A stretch of DNA of 64,000 nt from Vreelandella massiliensis (GTDB lineage Bacteria > Pseudomonadota > Gammaproteobacteria > Pseudomonadales > Halomonadaceae), in assembly GCF_900155385.1 (NCBI RefSeq), contig NZ_LT699745.1:1068946-1132945 (forward strand), read 5' to 3'. The notes under the pieces were generated by a model. The model saw nothing but the letters and a program-made list of their open reading frames with translations, ran no database searches and was not told the DNA's origin. The translations under genes were made by a program, and so were the position numbers. Positions 26,651 to 35,946 of the stretch are shown piece by piece. How positions within the stretch are numbered: position 1 is the stretch's first letter; every line of letters begins with the position of its first letter.

Positions 26651-27046
26651 TTAGATTTCTTCCCAAATAGCGCGATGAAAAGCATGATTCATTTCCAACG
26701 CCTTTTGTATTCTCATTAAATTGAGTTGCTGTGTGTCTTGCATTGCCTGTTGGAAGTTTCTCTGGGTCTCACCTGATATTTCTGGCATTGGATACGTTAT
26801 TATAATTCGAATATTTTTTTCATGAATATCAATTATAGCTTGGCAGAGCTGCATTTCAATTTGAAACATTTTTTGAGCATTTTTGTACCAATCTAGTTGT
26901 ATGTTGATAAGTGGTTGTGTTCTTCGCCAGCTGCTTTTTAACCATTCATTAAAAATAAACTGGCTAATCGAGACCCAAGGAGGCGGAAGCTCTGAGTCTA
27001 GTGGGTTAGGCGAAAAATAGGTTTCATTAATTTTATTTTTCATCAT
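26651..27046 (-). CDS. Helical hypothetical protein, AT-rich
   Basis: 131 residues, mainly amphipathic helix (rich in Gln, Met, Ile and Asn), with no signal or membrane segment. It loosely resembles phasin-like or coiled helical proteins (a W-x-K-N-A-Q-K-M-F pattern and long Gln-rich helices), but I do not recognise a family. Base composition is clearly more AT-rich than the flanking chromosome, like the Hsp20 gene and the 29134 gene, suggesting acquisition. It stands about 500 bases downstream of hsp20 on the same strand. Confidence 0.55.
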   Translation of the reverse strand: MMKNKINETYFSPNPLDSELPPPWVSISQFIFNEWLKSSWRRTQPLINIQLDWYKNAQKMFQIEMQLCQAIIDIHEKNIRIIITYPMPEISGETQRNFQQAMQDTQQLNLMRIQKALEMNHAFHRAIWEEI

Positions 27047-27546
27047 ATCACCTGTTTTAAAAAATCATGAATATCAATATTTTGTTTGCCCAGAAACGTA
27101 AAACGCTCCAGGCTTTCATTTAAGCAAAACATCCATAAAAATTTAAAAAGTGTCCAGCGATAATATCTCATTTGCAAATAAATCACTCATTATCGCCTCG
27201 TCAAAAGTTTGTAAAAATAAGATAGATTATTTTGTGTTAAGTGTTGTCATTGCTGGGTTTATTGCTAAAAGAAATAATCTAATTGAGAAAGGTGTTTTTA
27301 TAAATTTGTTCTAGCCTAGGTCAATAAAAAAAGGCAGGTAAACTAAAGATAGCGTTATTTAGATTCAGCTGTAAACTCTAACGCCACTCGCTGTAAAGCC
27401 TGCCTGATATTGGGATAAAGCTCATGTATCAGTTTCGGTAGTTTTTAAATACCATGTCGTATGGATGCCTCTCTCAAATCACTACTGAACCCTAAGTGTT
27501 GAAGTTTTTATACATCAATATAGGCTGTCTAAGGCCTTAAATATAA
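27047..27546. other. 500-base AT-rich gap with a structured element
   Basis: No convincing gene. On the minus strand a short open tail ends with LQRVALEFTAESK and a TAA near 27360, then the sequence runs into a hairpin-forming segment with a T-run (27332-27405). It could be the decayed end of a gene or a small RNA with its terminator. Confidence 0.4.
27332..27405 (-). other. Long inverted repeat with T-run (minus strand)
   Basis: AGGCAGG (27332-27338) and CCTGCCT (27399-27405) are inverted arms 60 bases apart. Read on the minus strand the second arm is CCTGCCT followed by seven T's, like an intrinsic terminator with a long loop. It may be the terminator of the hsp20 transcript or the 3' end of a small RNA. 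Confidence 0.35.
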
Positions 27547-28059
27547 TCAGTGTTTGATAGGTATTTCCTGTCGATTCGGTAAAGCCTCCATATCACGAGG
27601 AATTCTCACGGTAAGTACACCGTTGAGAAAAGAAGCTTGAATATCTTCTTTACGGACATCTTTGGGTAGGCTTAAAATCCGGCTAAAACTACCATAAGAG
27701 CGCTCAACGCGATGATATTGATTTTTCTCAGATGTGTGTTGATGACGTTTTTCACCTTCAATAATCAATTTATCATCTTCAAGGTTAATCTTAATGTCCT
27801 TTTCTTCAACACCAGGCACTTCAACGCTTACAACGTATTCATTTTCACTCTCTGCGATATCTACACTAGGACTCAATTGGCTCAAAGGAGTTTCACCAAC
27901 AGGCGTCATAATACGGTTTATCCAGCGATCAAGTTCTTTATGAATTCCAAGCAATGGAGAGATTTCGTCATCGCTATATTTCGCAGGACTGTAACCAATC
28001 TTGTTATCGCCTTCTTCATGCCTAAGCCAGTTCCAAGGGTAAAAATTGTGCGCTTTCAC
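27547..28059 (-). CDS. Hsp20/alpha-crystallin small heat-shock protein
   Basis: 170 residues. A variable N-terminus (MKAHNFYPWNWLR) is followed by the alpha-crystallin domain (about 60-155) with VSVEVPGVEEKDIKI and the conserved NGVLTVRIPR near the end, then a short tail with an I-x-I motif (EIPIKH) that docks neighbouring subunits. It holds unfolded proteins under stress. AT-rich; the upstream region has CCCAATAT on the minus strand near 28152-28145, somewhat like a sigma-32 -10 element, without a clear -35 partner. Confidence 0.9.
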   Translation of the reverse strand: MKAHNFYPWNWLRHEEGDNKIGYSPAKYSDDEISPLLGIHKELDRWINRIMTPVGETPLSQLSPSVDIAESENEYVVSVEVPGVEEKDIKINLEDDKLIIEGEKRHQHTSEKNQYHRVERSYGSFSRILSLPKDVRKEDIQASFLNGVLTVRIPRDMEALPNRQEIPIKH

Positions 28060-28353
28060 CTTTCGTTGCCTCTGTTCTCTATGTGATAAATCTGCCCTTA
28101 TGCATTATCGAATAAACTATCAGTTTCCACCAATAAAAAAATCAATATTGGGAAAAAACACTATTTTTTATAGGTTGGATAAGTAGAGGTATAGACAAAA
28201 ATGATGTGATTGACATATGAAATGTCGTCCCGGAATATGCATGAGGATGACTTAAAAACTGGGTGATCTCCACAAATATTAACAATTTAACCAAAGGATA
28301 ATATTGAAAGGGTCTGCATGGTTCGGCATATTGTTAATTGAATAGCCCCGGGT
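28060..28353. other. AT-rich hsp20 upstream region
   Basis: No gene seen. Contains the presumed hsp20 promoter on the minus strand. It ends at the left border of a decayed IS3 element. Confidence 0.4.
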
Positions 28354-28945
28354 TTTGTAGACCCCTCTGGGCCTTATACTGAAGGCGCCCTGGAGGTTCC
28401 ATGAGCCGTCAACGATACACCGAAGAATTCAAGATTGAAGCCGTCAAGCAAGTGACCGAGCGCGGCCACCCCGTCGCCGAGGTTGCCGCCTGGTTGGGCG
28501 TATCCGGCCATAGTCTGTATCAGTGGATCAAGCGTTATGCCAAGCCTACTGAGCAACGCTAGCAGGGTGATGATCTTCAGGCTGAGAACCGGCGCTTAAA
28601 GGCTGAGCTGAAGCGTGTATCAGAAGAGCAAGAGATACTAAAAACGGCCACCACGTACTTCGCCAAAGGGTCCGGCTGAGGTACGGGTTCATTCAAGGCC
28701 ATGCGGACCAATATTCGGTGCGGCGGCTGTGCCGCATGATGGCGGTGCACTCCAGCGGCTACTATGACTGGTGCCGTAGTGCCCTGTCTGACCAGGGTCG
28801 AGACAATCAACGCTTACTGGGGGCTCACCAAGCATGCCTGGTTTGAAAGTGGTGGTATTTAAAGTCATAGCAAGATCCATCAGGGCTTGCGAGAAATCGG
28901 AGAAGCCTGTGGGAAGCATCGCGTTGCCCGCAGGGCGATTCAGTA
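28354..28945 (+). pseudogene. Decayed IS3-family transposase (orfA/orfB remnant)
   Basis: The orfA frame begins at ATG 28401 (GGAGG upstream), encodes the helix-turn-helix part (YTEEFKIEAVKQV ... VAAWLGVSGHSLYQWIKRY), and is broken by TAG at 28560-28562. It then stays open to TGA 28677-28679 with the leucine-zipper-like region. orfB follows in another frame (YGFIQGHADQYSVRRLCRMM) to a TGA at 28844, then in further frames (KHAWFESGG, stop, KIHQGLREIGEACGKHRVAR). The DDE catalytic region is missing. The left end near TGTAGACCCCTCTGGGC looks like an IS3 terminal repeat. Non-functional. Confidence 0.85.
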
Positions 28946-29133
28946 AGACAATAATATGAGAAAAAATACCCACCCCACCTAGCAAAAAAGTTTTTTTATA
29001 AAAGCGTATTTTATTAATTTTATAAACCTTTTTTTAAAAATTGATTTCTGTCATTTTTTTTTAAAAAGTCGCCTCTACCATGTCGCCTGTACTGCTAAAC
29101 CACATACGTATAAATAGTAAAATAGAGGGCGTC
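28946..29133. other. Very AT-rich linker
   Basis: Mostly A/T runs (several stretches of six to eight T or A). No gene. It probably holds the promoter of the 29134 gene. Confidence 0.4.
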
Positions 29134-29652
29134 ATGCATAAAACAATAGAGCTAAGTTTTTTACCTCAAGAACAGTTCGAAATTGCTTATTCACACGAAG
29201 TGCTCGAGTTAAATCGTTATCGATGGCTAGCGCTTAGATTTCTCCCTATTGATCCGCAAGTCAGTCGGCTTATAGGCGAAATCAGCATGGAGTGCGTAGG
29301 CCGTCTTTGTAAAATAGAAGATCTTGCCAGGAAGATGGAGCTGGCGGCTTGTGTTAATGGCCTTAAGCTATGCGTGCCTCCAGCTGCTTTTAATCATAGC
29401 AAGCAGCACTTTTTTATTGTCGATGAGGTCATGGGTCGCAAGGCTCTTGAAACAGCCGAAGAATCCGCGAGAGAGACGCACGAATTCTTTGTCTGGATGA
29501 TAAAAACCAATGCTACGCCAGAATTGCATCCACTCTTACTCAGCTTCTCACACCAGAAAAAAAATGAATACTACGTTCTTCAAGAGTGTCGAAAATCATG
29601 GAGAAAACACTTTCTTCACGACGGAAAATACTCGAGTAATTATAAAAAATGA
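29134..29652 (+). CDS. Helical hypothetical protein in the AT-rich island
   Basis: 172 residues from ATG 29134, preceded by GAGGGC; an upstream in-frame start at 29080 has no ribosome site. It is predicted to be largely helical with paired Glu/His-containing helices (GEISMECVGRL and ETAEESARETHEFFVWM), which loosely recalls ferritin-like bundles, but the metal-ligand pattern is not convincing. The C-terminus is Lys-rich. No family recognised. AT-rich like its neighbours; probably acquired with hsp20. Confidence 0.55.
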   Translation: MHKTIELSFLPQEQFEIAYSHEVLELNRYRWLALRFLPIDPQVSRLIGEISMECVGRLCKIEDLARKMELAACVNGLKLCVPPAAFNHSKQHFFIVDEVMGRKALETAEESARETHEFFVWMIKTNATPELHPLLLSFSHQKKNEYYVLQECRKSWRKHFLHDGKYSSNYKK

Positions 29653-29674
29653 GTTCTAATAAAGCCGGTACGGT

Positions 29675-30487
29675 TTAGATAGAGAGGTGCTGGCATAAAA
29701 AACGCCAACTTTGGGTCACGAACATGGCAATAACAAACAACACAGCGGCCAGACTGACCATGGTGGGGCCAGTGGGCGTATCAAAGGTGTAGGCGGCGCA
29801 TAGTCCACCGGTCGTGGCGGCCATGGCGATCACGGCGGAAAGTAAGGCCATCTGTTCTGGTGTGCGGCTGAAGGGGCGGGCCGTTGCCGCCGGAATAATC
29901 AGTAGCGCCGCAATCAAAAGCGCGCCGATCACTTTCAAGGCCACGGCGACCACAATGGCGAGCGCCACTGTCAGCACCAGCTGCTCTTGGCGCGGGTTGA
30001 TACCACTGGCATGGGCGAGTTCTTCATTCAGCGTGGCGGTCAGCAAAGCCTGCCAGCGCCAAAGCATCAGGGCGATGACCAGAATGGCGCCGGACCCGAT
30101 AATCGCAAGATCGGTTTTGCCCACCGCGAGAATGTCGCCAAACAAATAGGCGTGTAGGTCAATGCGTACGCCTGAGACAAAGGATACCGCAACCAGCCCA
30201 ATGGCCAGCGCAGAGTGCGCCATCACGCCGAGCAAGGTATCCATGGCATAGCCCCTACCACTTAACGTGGATACGCAAAACGCCATGAGCAGGGCAACGC
30301 CAATGACGCCGGCAAAAATGGAGATATTCCACAGCAAGGCCAGGGCGACACCCAGAATGGCGGCATGAGCGGTGGCATCGCCGAAATAGGCCATCCGCCG
30401 CCAGATAACAAAACATCCCAACGGCGCCGCGGCTAACCCTACGCCGAGCCCCGCCAATGCAGAACGCCACATGAAATCATCCAGCAT
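29675..30487 (-). CDS. znuB: Zinc ABC transporter permease
   Basis: 270 residues from ATG 30487 (an in-frame upstream extension to 30616 lies inside znuC). About eight to nine membrane helices of the ABC-3 metal-permease family, starting with LAAAPLGCFVIWRRMAYFGD, the conserved opening of ZnuB, and containing the HAAILGVAL segment. It carries zinc across the inner membrane with ZnuA and ZnuC. It overlaps znuC by 11 bases. Confidence 0.93.
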   Translation of the reverse strand: MLDDFMWRSALAGLGVGLAAAPLGCFVIWRRMAYFGDATAHAAILGVALALLWNISIFAGVIGVALLMAFCVSTLSGRGYAMDTLLGVMAHSALAIGLVAVSFVSGVRIDLHAYLFGDILAVGKTDLAIIGSGAILVIALMLWRWQALLTATLNEELAHASGINPRQEQLVLTVALAIVVAVALKVIGALLIAALLIIPAATARPFSRTPEQMALLSAVIAMAATTGGLCAAYTFDTPTGPTMVSLAAVLFVIAMFVTQSWRFLCQHLSI

Positions 30488-31238
30488 GGCGCAACGTCTC
30501 CTTATCGTGAGAGTCCGTGTGTTGATGACGATAAAGGGCCAGAGTGCTGGCCGTCTGATCGCCGAAAAGCGCACGGTACTGAGGTGATGAGGCCACCCGT
30601 TCCGGTTGCCCTTCACAACAGATGTGCCCGTTCAGGCAGATCACGTGGTCTGCCGTGCGCATGACCACATGCAGGTCATGGCTGACCATCAACACCGCAC
30701 ATTGGGAGCGTTGGCGGATCTGTTCGATGCGTTGATAGAACTCGGCAATGCCGCGGTGATCCAGCCCCTGTGTGGCTTCATCCAGCAATAAAAGCGAGGG
30801 GCGTGACAGCAGGGCGCGAGCCAGTAACACCCTTTGCAGCTGGCCGCCGGAAAGGTGATTCATGGCGGCATTCAGCAGATGTTCGGCCCCCGCCTGTTCC
30901 AGCGCTTCGGCAATCTCATGGCTGGTATGCCGCTTGGGTAGGTTGATGAAGCGGCGTACCGTCATCGGGAAGGTGGGGTCCAGATGCAGGCGTTGGGGCA
31001 CATAGCCAACCCTCAGGTTGGGTGAGCGGATAATGCGGCCAGCAGACGGTTTGATAGCACCTATCAGCGTCTTGACCAGGGTGGACTTGCCGGAGCCGTT
31101 GGGGCCAATCAGGGTCATAATCCGCCCAGGCCACAGCACCAGGTTGATATTGTCCAGAACAGGCTGTTGGCCAAACCGAACGGCCAGCTGCTCGGTTGCC
31201 AGCAAGGCAGGACCTGTTGCGGATAGACGCGAAAACAT
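30477..31238 (-). CDS. znuC: Zinc ABC transporter ATPase
   Basis: 253 residues. Walker A GPNGSGKST, the Q-loop near YVPQRL, signature LSGGQLQR, Walker B LLLLDEA and the switch His in VSHDLH are all intact. The C-terminus is His-rich (YRHQHTDSHDKETLRH), common in ZnuC. Transcribed divergently from znuA, with a Zur-box palindrome 26 bases upstream of the start. Confidence 0.94.
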   Translation of the reverse strand: MFSRLSATGPALLATEQLAVRFGQQPVLDNINLVLWPGRIMTLIGPNGSGKSTLVKTLIGAIKPSAGRIIRSPNLRVGYVPQRLHLDPTFPMTVRRFINLPKRHTSHEIAEALEQAGAEHLLNAAMNHLSGGQLQRVLLARALLSRPSLLLLDEATQGLDHRGIAEFYQRIEQIRQRSQCAVLMVSHDLHVVMRTADHVICLNGHICCEGQPERVASSPQYRALFGDQTASTLALYRHQHTDSHDKETLRHAG

Positions 31239-31263
31239 AACAGACTCCGAGTTGATTTATTGT

Positions 31264-31277
31264 TATGTTATAACATA
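31264..31277. promoter_or_regulatory. Zur box between znuC and znuA
   Basis: TATGTTATAACATA is a perfect 14-base palindrome matching the core of the gammaproteobacterial Zur site (GTTATAATATAAC type). It lies in the 116-base divergent gap and can repress both znuCB and znuA when zinc is plentiful. Confidence 0.8.
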
Positions 31278-31354
31278 TTTTTTGTGGGTGCCAAGCGTTA
31301 ACCGACACAGCCAAACGAAACAGTCAAACGAAACAGCTTTAAAGGATACATTTA

Positions 31355-32320
31355 ATGAATAAACCGCTTACCCGTATGGCATTGCCGTTCATTTTGGGGT
31401 TTCCATTGGCTGCTTTGGCCGATGTGCCGAATGTTGCCGTGGATATTCCGCCGGTGCATTCGCTGGTCAGCAAGGTGATGGGGGAGTTGGGAGAGCCTGA
31501 GCTGTTCATGCAGCAGGGGGCGTCGCCCCATGGGTACTCGCTGCGCCCTTCGGAAGCAAAAACGCTGGATGACGCTGAGCTTGTTATCTGGGTCAGCAAT
31601 GATCTGACGCCATGGCTTTCAGGCCCGTTGGCATCCCTGGCGTCAGATGCCGAGCATCTGGAGCTGATGACCCTGGACGAGACCCAGGTGCTGAACTACC
31701 GCGACCGGTCGGTAGCGCTTATGGAAGCGCACGACGACCACGATCATCATAATCATCACGACCACGGTGATCACGACCACCACGACCATCATCATGAGGA
31801 GGCAGATCCCCACGGCTGGTTGGACCCGGGAAATGCGCGCCTCTGGCTGGACGCCATTGCCCGTCGTTTAAGCGTAATGGATCCGGAAAATGCCGAGGCC
31901 TACCAGAGTAACGCCACCCAGGCTAAAGCCGAGTTGCTGGAATTGCAGATGACGCTGGAAGAGCAGTTTGCTGAGCAGCCAGCGCCGCGTTTTGTGGTCT
32001 TTCACGATGCCTACCAGTACTTTGAACAGCGTTTTGATGTGCCGTCGGAAGGCGCGATTTCGCTGGGCGATGCCTCTGACCCCAGCCCGGCGCGTATTGA
32101 AGCCCTTCAGCAGCATGTGCGCGAAAATGCTATCCAGTGCGTGTTCAGTGAGCCGCAGTTCAACTCCGCGATGGTGGACAATGTTTTCGGTGATACGCCT
32201 GCCGTGATGGGGGTGATTGACCCTCTGGGCGTTGAGTTGCCGCTTGGCCCAACCTTGTACGATCAGTTACTGCGCCAACTGGCTGACGCGCTTGAGCAAT
32301 GCAGCGCTCAGCAAGAGTAA
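31355..32320 (+). CDS. znuA: Zinc ABC transporter binding protein
   Basis: 321 residues. A signal peptide (to about residue 22) precedes a cluster A-I metal-binding fold with ligands His59 (SPHGYSL), His153 (DPHGWLD) and a His in FHDAYQYF. Between them is a loop at 126-147 with 13 histidines plus Asp, typical of ZnuA and thought to gather zinc. Divergent from znuCB under the shared Zur box. A strong bidirectional hairpin follows. Confidence 0.94.
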   Translation: MNKPLTRMALPFILGFPLAALADVPNVAVDIPPVHSLVSKVMGELGEPELFMQQGASPHGYSLRPSEAKTLDDAELVIWVSNDLTPWLSGPLASLASDAEHLELMTLDETQVLNYRDRSVALMEAHDDHDHHNHHDHGDHDHHDHHHEEADPHGWLDPGNARLWLDAIARRLSVMDPENAEAYQSNATQAKAELLELQMTLEEQFAEQPAPRFVVFHDAYQYFEQRFDVPSEGAISLGDASDPSPARIEALQQHVRENAIQCVFSEPQFNSAMVDNVFGDTPAVMGVIDPLGVELPLGPTLYDQLLRQLADALEQCSAQQE

Positions 32321-32352
32321 AATCATCGTTGCCACCAAGCAGTAAGAACGAA

Positions 32353-32382
32353 ACAGAGCGGCACTTAACGGTGCCGCTCTGT
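32353..32382. terminator. Bidirectional terminator between znuA and the barrel gene
   Basis: ACAGAGCGGCAC (32353-32364) and GTGCCGCTCTGT (32371-32382) form a perfect 12-bp stem with a 6-base loop, between two convergent stops. The 3' side reads GGCTTTGTT. Confidence 0.75.
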
Positions 32383-32418
32383 GGCTTTGTTGCATCCAGG
32401 CATCAAGCGCAGGAGTGA

Positions 32419-33735
32419 TCAGTGATCATGCCCGGCGTGGCCGCCAAAGGTGGCGTTGAACTGCAGCATGCCTACCCAGCTTTCCTCTTCACTGGCGTAG
32501 TCTTCCTGGGTGACCTGGGCGCGCAGGAACATAGTGTCGCGCAGGCGCCAGGTGACCTGGCCGCTGTGGCGCCAGCTAACGTCCTCCGAGACGATGGCGG
32601 TGGGGTGGGTGCCCATCACGCGATTGCTCATCCCCAGCGCTTCTGTGCGCAGACCCATTTCCCAGCGTGGCGCGATGCCATAGGTGGTTTCCAGGTAAGC
32701 GCCGTCCTGCTGCTCGGTATAGGCGTCCCGTGAATGAAAGTGGTGGTCATGCTCAACGTGTTCGCGCAGGTTCCGCTGGGTATAAAAATACTCACCGCCC
32801 AGCTGCCAATCGCCCTGTATGCCCGGCTGGCCGCCATCGCGCTGATAGCGTGCATCCAGCCCGGCGAACCAATTGTCGCCTTCGGCGCTGTGAGCATGGT
32901 GGCCGTGATCATCCACGCGCACAAACTGGCGGTTATAACCTGCCGATGCGCCCAAGTTCAGCGTCTTTCCTGAGCCGATATCAGGTTGGAACTTGGCAAA
33001 TAGCGTGCTGACGCGCGGGCCGCTTTCGCGCGCTTCGTAACCGCCTTCACTGAACTGGCTAAACCCTTCACCTTCGCCCTGGAATAGCTCGGTACCGACC
33101 TGAAGGTTAGCGACTGGCGCCCAGGTAAGTTGCATACCGGTATCCAGCAGGCCATGTTCGCCGAGAATATGCTGGTTGACCAACGGGCGTTCGACAAAGT
33201 CCCAGGTATGTGGGTGGCGGCTGTTGATATCACCCACGTCGGACAGGAATTTACCGGCTTTAAGCATCAGGTTGGCAGGTAGCTGCTGGGTGCTCAAGTA
33301 GGCTTCTTCCAGGGTGACGTCGTCTTCGCTTAGAGAAATCACGGCGGTACCGTTCAAGTAGGGGGTACTCCCTTGCACAACCACTTCCGAGTGGCCCAGG
33401 TTAAAGCCATCATCCAGCGCGTGGGCGTGGCCTTCATGGCCATGATCATCGTGTCCGTGATCAGCGTGCCCACCGTGACCAAAACCGGCAGGGGCGTGCT
33501 GTTCACCGGAAAAGCGGTTGTGGTAAATCCCTTCCAGCGTCAGTGAAATATCCAAGTTGAACGCCTGTGCTTTGGGGCCGTTTTCAGCATGCTCAGGTGC
33601 AGGGTCGTGGCTGCTGTGATCATGTTGGCCATGATCATGACCTGTGTGGTCATGTTGGTGCTCAGCGGCCCAGGCAGGGGTAGCCATCAGTACGGCAGCA
33701 GCGATGGGAGCGAGCGTTAACAAACGGCGAGACAT
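32419..33735 (-). CDS. His-rich outer-membrane beta-barrel, Zur-linked
   Basis: 438 residues from ATG 33735 (AGGAG about 10 bases upstream); the open frame extends into transposase debris and should not be used. A signal peptide (ending PAWA) is followed by a His/Asp-rich segment (about 25-45), a second His-rich loop (about 80-105), and beta-strand alternation to the end; the last residues are again His-rich. There is no TonB plug, so it is porin-like rather than a TonB receptor. The palindrome GTTATGTGATAACATAAC lies 58 bases before the start, so it should be induced with znuABC on zinc shortage and may pass zinc through the outer membrane. Confidence 0.8.
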   Translation of the reverse strand: MSRRLLTLAPIAAAVLMATPAWAAEHQHDHTGHDHGQHDHSSHDPAPEHAENGPKAQAFNLDISLTLEGIYHNRFSGEQHAPAGFGHGGHADHGHDDHGHEGHAHALDDGFNLGHSEVVVQGSTPYLNGTAVISLSEDDVTLEEAYLSTQQLPANLMLKAGKFLSDVGDINSRHPHTWDFVERPLVNQHILGEHGLLDTGMQLTWAPVANLQVGTELFQGEGEGFSQFSEGGYEARESGPRVSTLFAKFQPDIGSGKTLNLGASAGYNRQFVRVDDHGHHAHSAEGDNWFAGLDARYQRDGGQPGIQGDWQLGGEYFYTQRNLREHVEHDHHFHSRDAYTEQQDGAYLETTYGIAPRWEMGLRTEALGMSNRVMGTHPTAIVSEDVSWRHSGQVTWRLRDTMFLRAQVTQEDYASEEESWVGMLQFNATFGGHAGHDH

Positions 33736-33792
33736 GTAAGAACTCCTGAAGGTGCGTTTTAAAGAAATAGCTAATGAATGAGAGCGCAATAA

Positions 33793-33810
33793 GTTATGTG
33801 ATAACATAAC
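33793..33810. promoter_or_regulatory. Zur box upstream of the His-rich barrel
   Basis: GTTATGTGATAACATAAC is an 18-base dyad with one mismatched pair. It shares the TATGTTATAACATA-like core of the znuA/znuC box and lies 58 bases upstream of the barrel start. Confidence 0.7.
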
Positions 33811-33859
33811 AATTATCAAGAGGATCGCTGTACGTGAGTAAACCCCGGTAAGTAAGCCG

Positions 33860-34046
33860 ATAGTTATACCAGGTGCATGCGGTGCAACATCCACTCCACT
33901 ATTCTTCCGTCTGAAAGACTGGGAGCGATGCATACTGGCATTATCGAGCACCACGACGGCGAAGGTATTGGGGCTTTTGGGCCCACAAACTGGTCAAATG
34001 CTTCGATGACCGTCCCGGACGTTACCGGTTCTGTGGTGTGGTAGGC
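33860..34046 (-). pseudogene. IS630-family transposase fragment
   Basis: The minus-strand frame reads AYHTTEPVTSGTVIEAFDQ, then FAVVVLDNASMHRSQSFRR. This is the middle of an IS630-type DDE domain (the LDNAxxH motif). No start, and the third catalytic residue with its surroundings is gone. It is fused out of frame to the IS30 fragment. Confidence 0.7.
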
Positions 34047-34311
34047 CTGCCCCCACTACCTCGAAAAGCTCCCCATAGGGGTGCAGCTTGGGGCGATGAC
34101 GAGGCCAGTGACGCGCCAAGCGGGCACGGTAGCCCGCCAAGCTGGCATCGTAGCCCTTGATGGGGGCAGCCGTGTGGCGAGCGAGCTCCTGCGACACGGT
34201 ACTTGGTACTTGGCCCAGATGAGTGGCAATGGCGCGGATCGAGTGTGTGGCTCGCATCATCATGATGGCGGCTCGGTCTTCAGCGGAGAGGTGGCGATAG
34301 CTGTGAGTCAT
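34047..34311 (-). pseudogene. IS30-family transposase N-terminal fragment
   Basis: The frame from ATG 34311 starts with YRHLSAEDRAAIMMMRA and IATHLGQVPSTVSQELARH, the paired helix-turn-helix region of IS30 transposases. It continues to about HPYGELFEVVGAGL before running into IS630 debris and stopping near 33994. No catalytic domain. The bases just beyond its start (GGTGTTGCACTTGG) may be the IS30 end. Confidence 0.75.
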
Positions 34312-34589
34312 GGCAACACCGTACCTGATGGGTCAGGTGTTGCACTTGGTCATTGCGACCGCCAGGTTAAAAGCTCTCGTTTTATTGTAACAATTGTTGA
34401 CATTGGTCGGCATTCGAGTGTCTTCGCTTGCGCTATCATAAAGTTCAAATGTTCATTAACGAAGGCGGTGTTAGGCCTCACGTTGCAGGAAAATGTTTAC
34501 TGATACAGGTGATTGAGCACGATTAATAACACAGCAATAGCGTTCGGCTGATTTTTTCAACATGCACGGGCTTTACACTAAGCTCGAGA
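34312..34589. other. Gap between IS remnants, no gene
   Basis: No open frame of note in either direction. It holds a small AT palindrome, AACAATTGTT (34389-34398), and ends at the left end of the IS3-family element. It does not contain the missing 5' part of the kinase beyond the element. Confidence 0.4.
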
Positions 34590-34628
34590 TGAACCGTACC
34601 GGCTTTCTCGGAGACCCGTTTGTTTGAG

Positions 34629-35854
<1,226 letters not shown>

Positions 35855-35946
35855 AGCTCCATCCTCTCAAGGTTTGGAGCCTCCGGGAATCCCGGAACGG
35901 TTCACCGCTTACCGCTGAAGCATTTCAGCACTGGTACGCTCAACGT

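Noticed and set aside
27547-28152. Sigma-32 promoter for hsp20
   Set aside because: Only a -10-like CCCAATAT could be found, with no acceptable CTTGAA at the right distance, so it is not listed as a feature.
31720-31800. Short-period CAC/GAC repeat that might be a tandem repeat locus
   Set aside because: It is the coding sequence of the ZnuA His/Asp loop, expected for this family.
33736-33954. N-terminal extension of the His-rich barrel to 33954
   Set aside because: The extension translates IS630 transposase debris (LDNASMHRSQSF) and crosses the Zur box; the signal peptide begins at 33735.
34389-34398. AACAATTGTT palindrome as a third Zur box
   Set aside because: Lacks the TATGTTA core and lies in IS debris with no gene to control.
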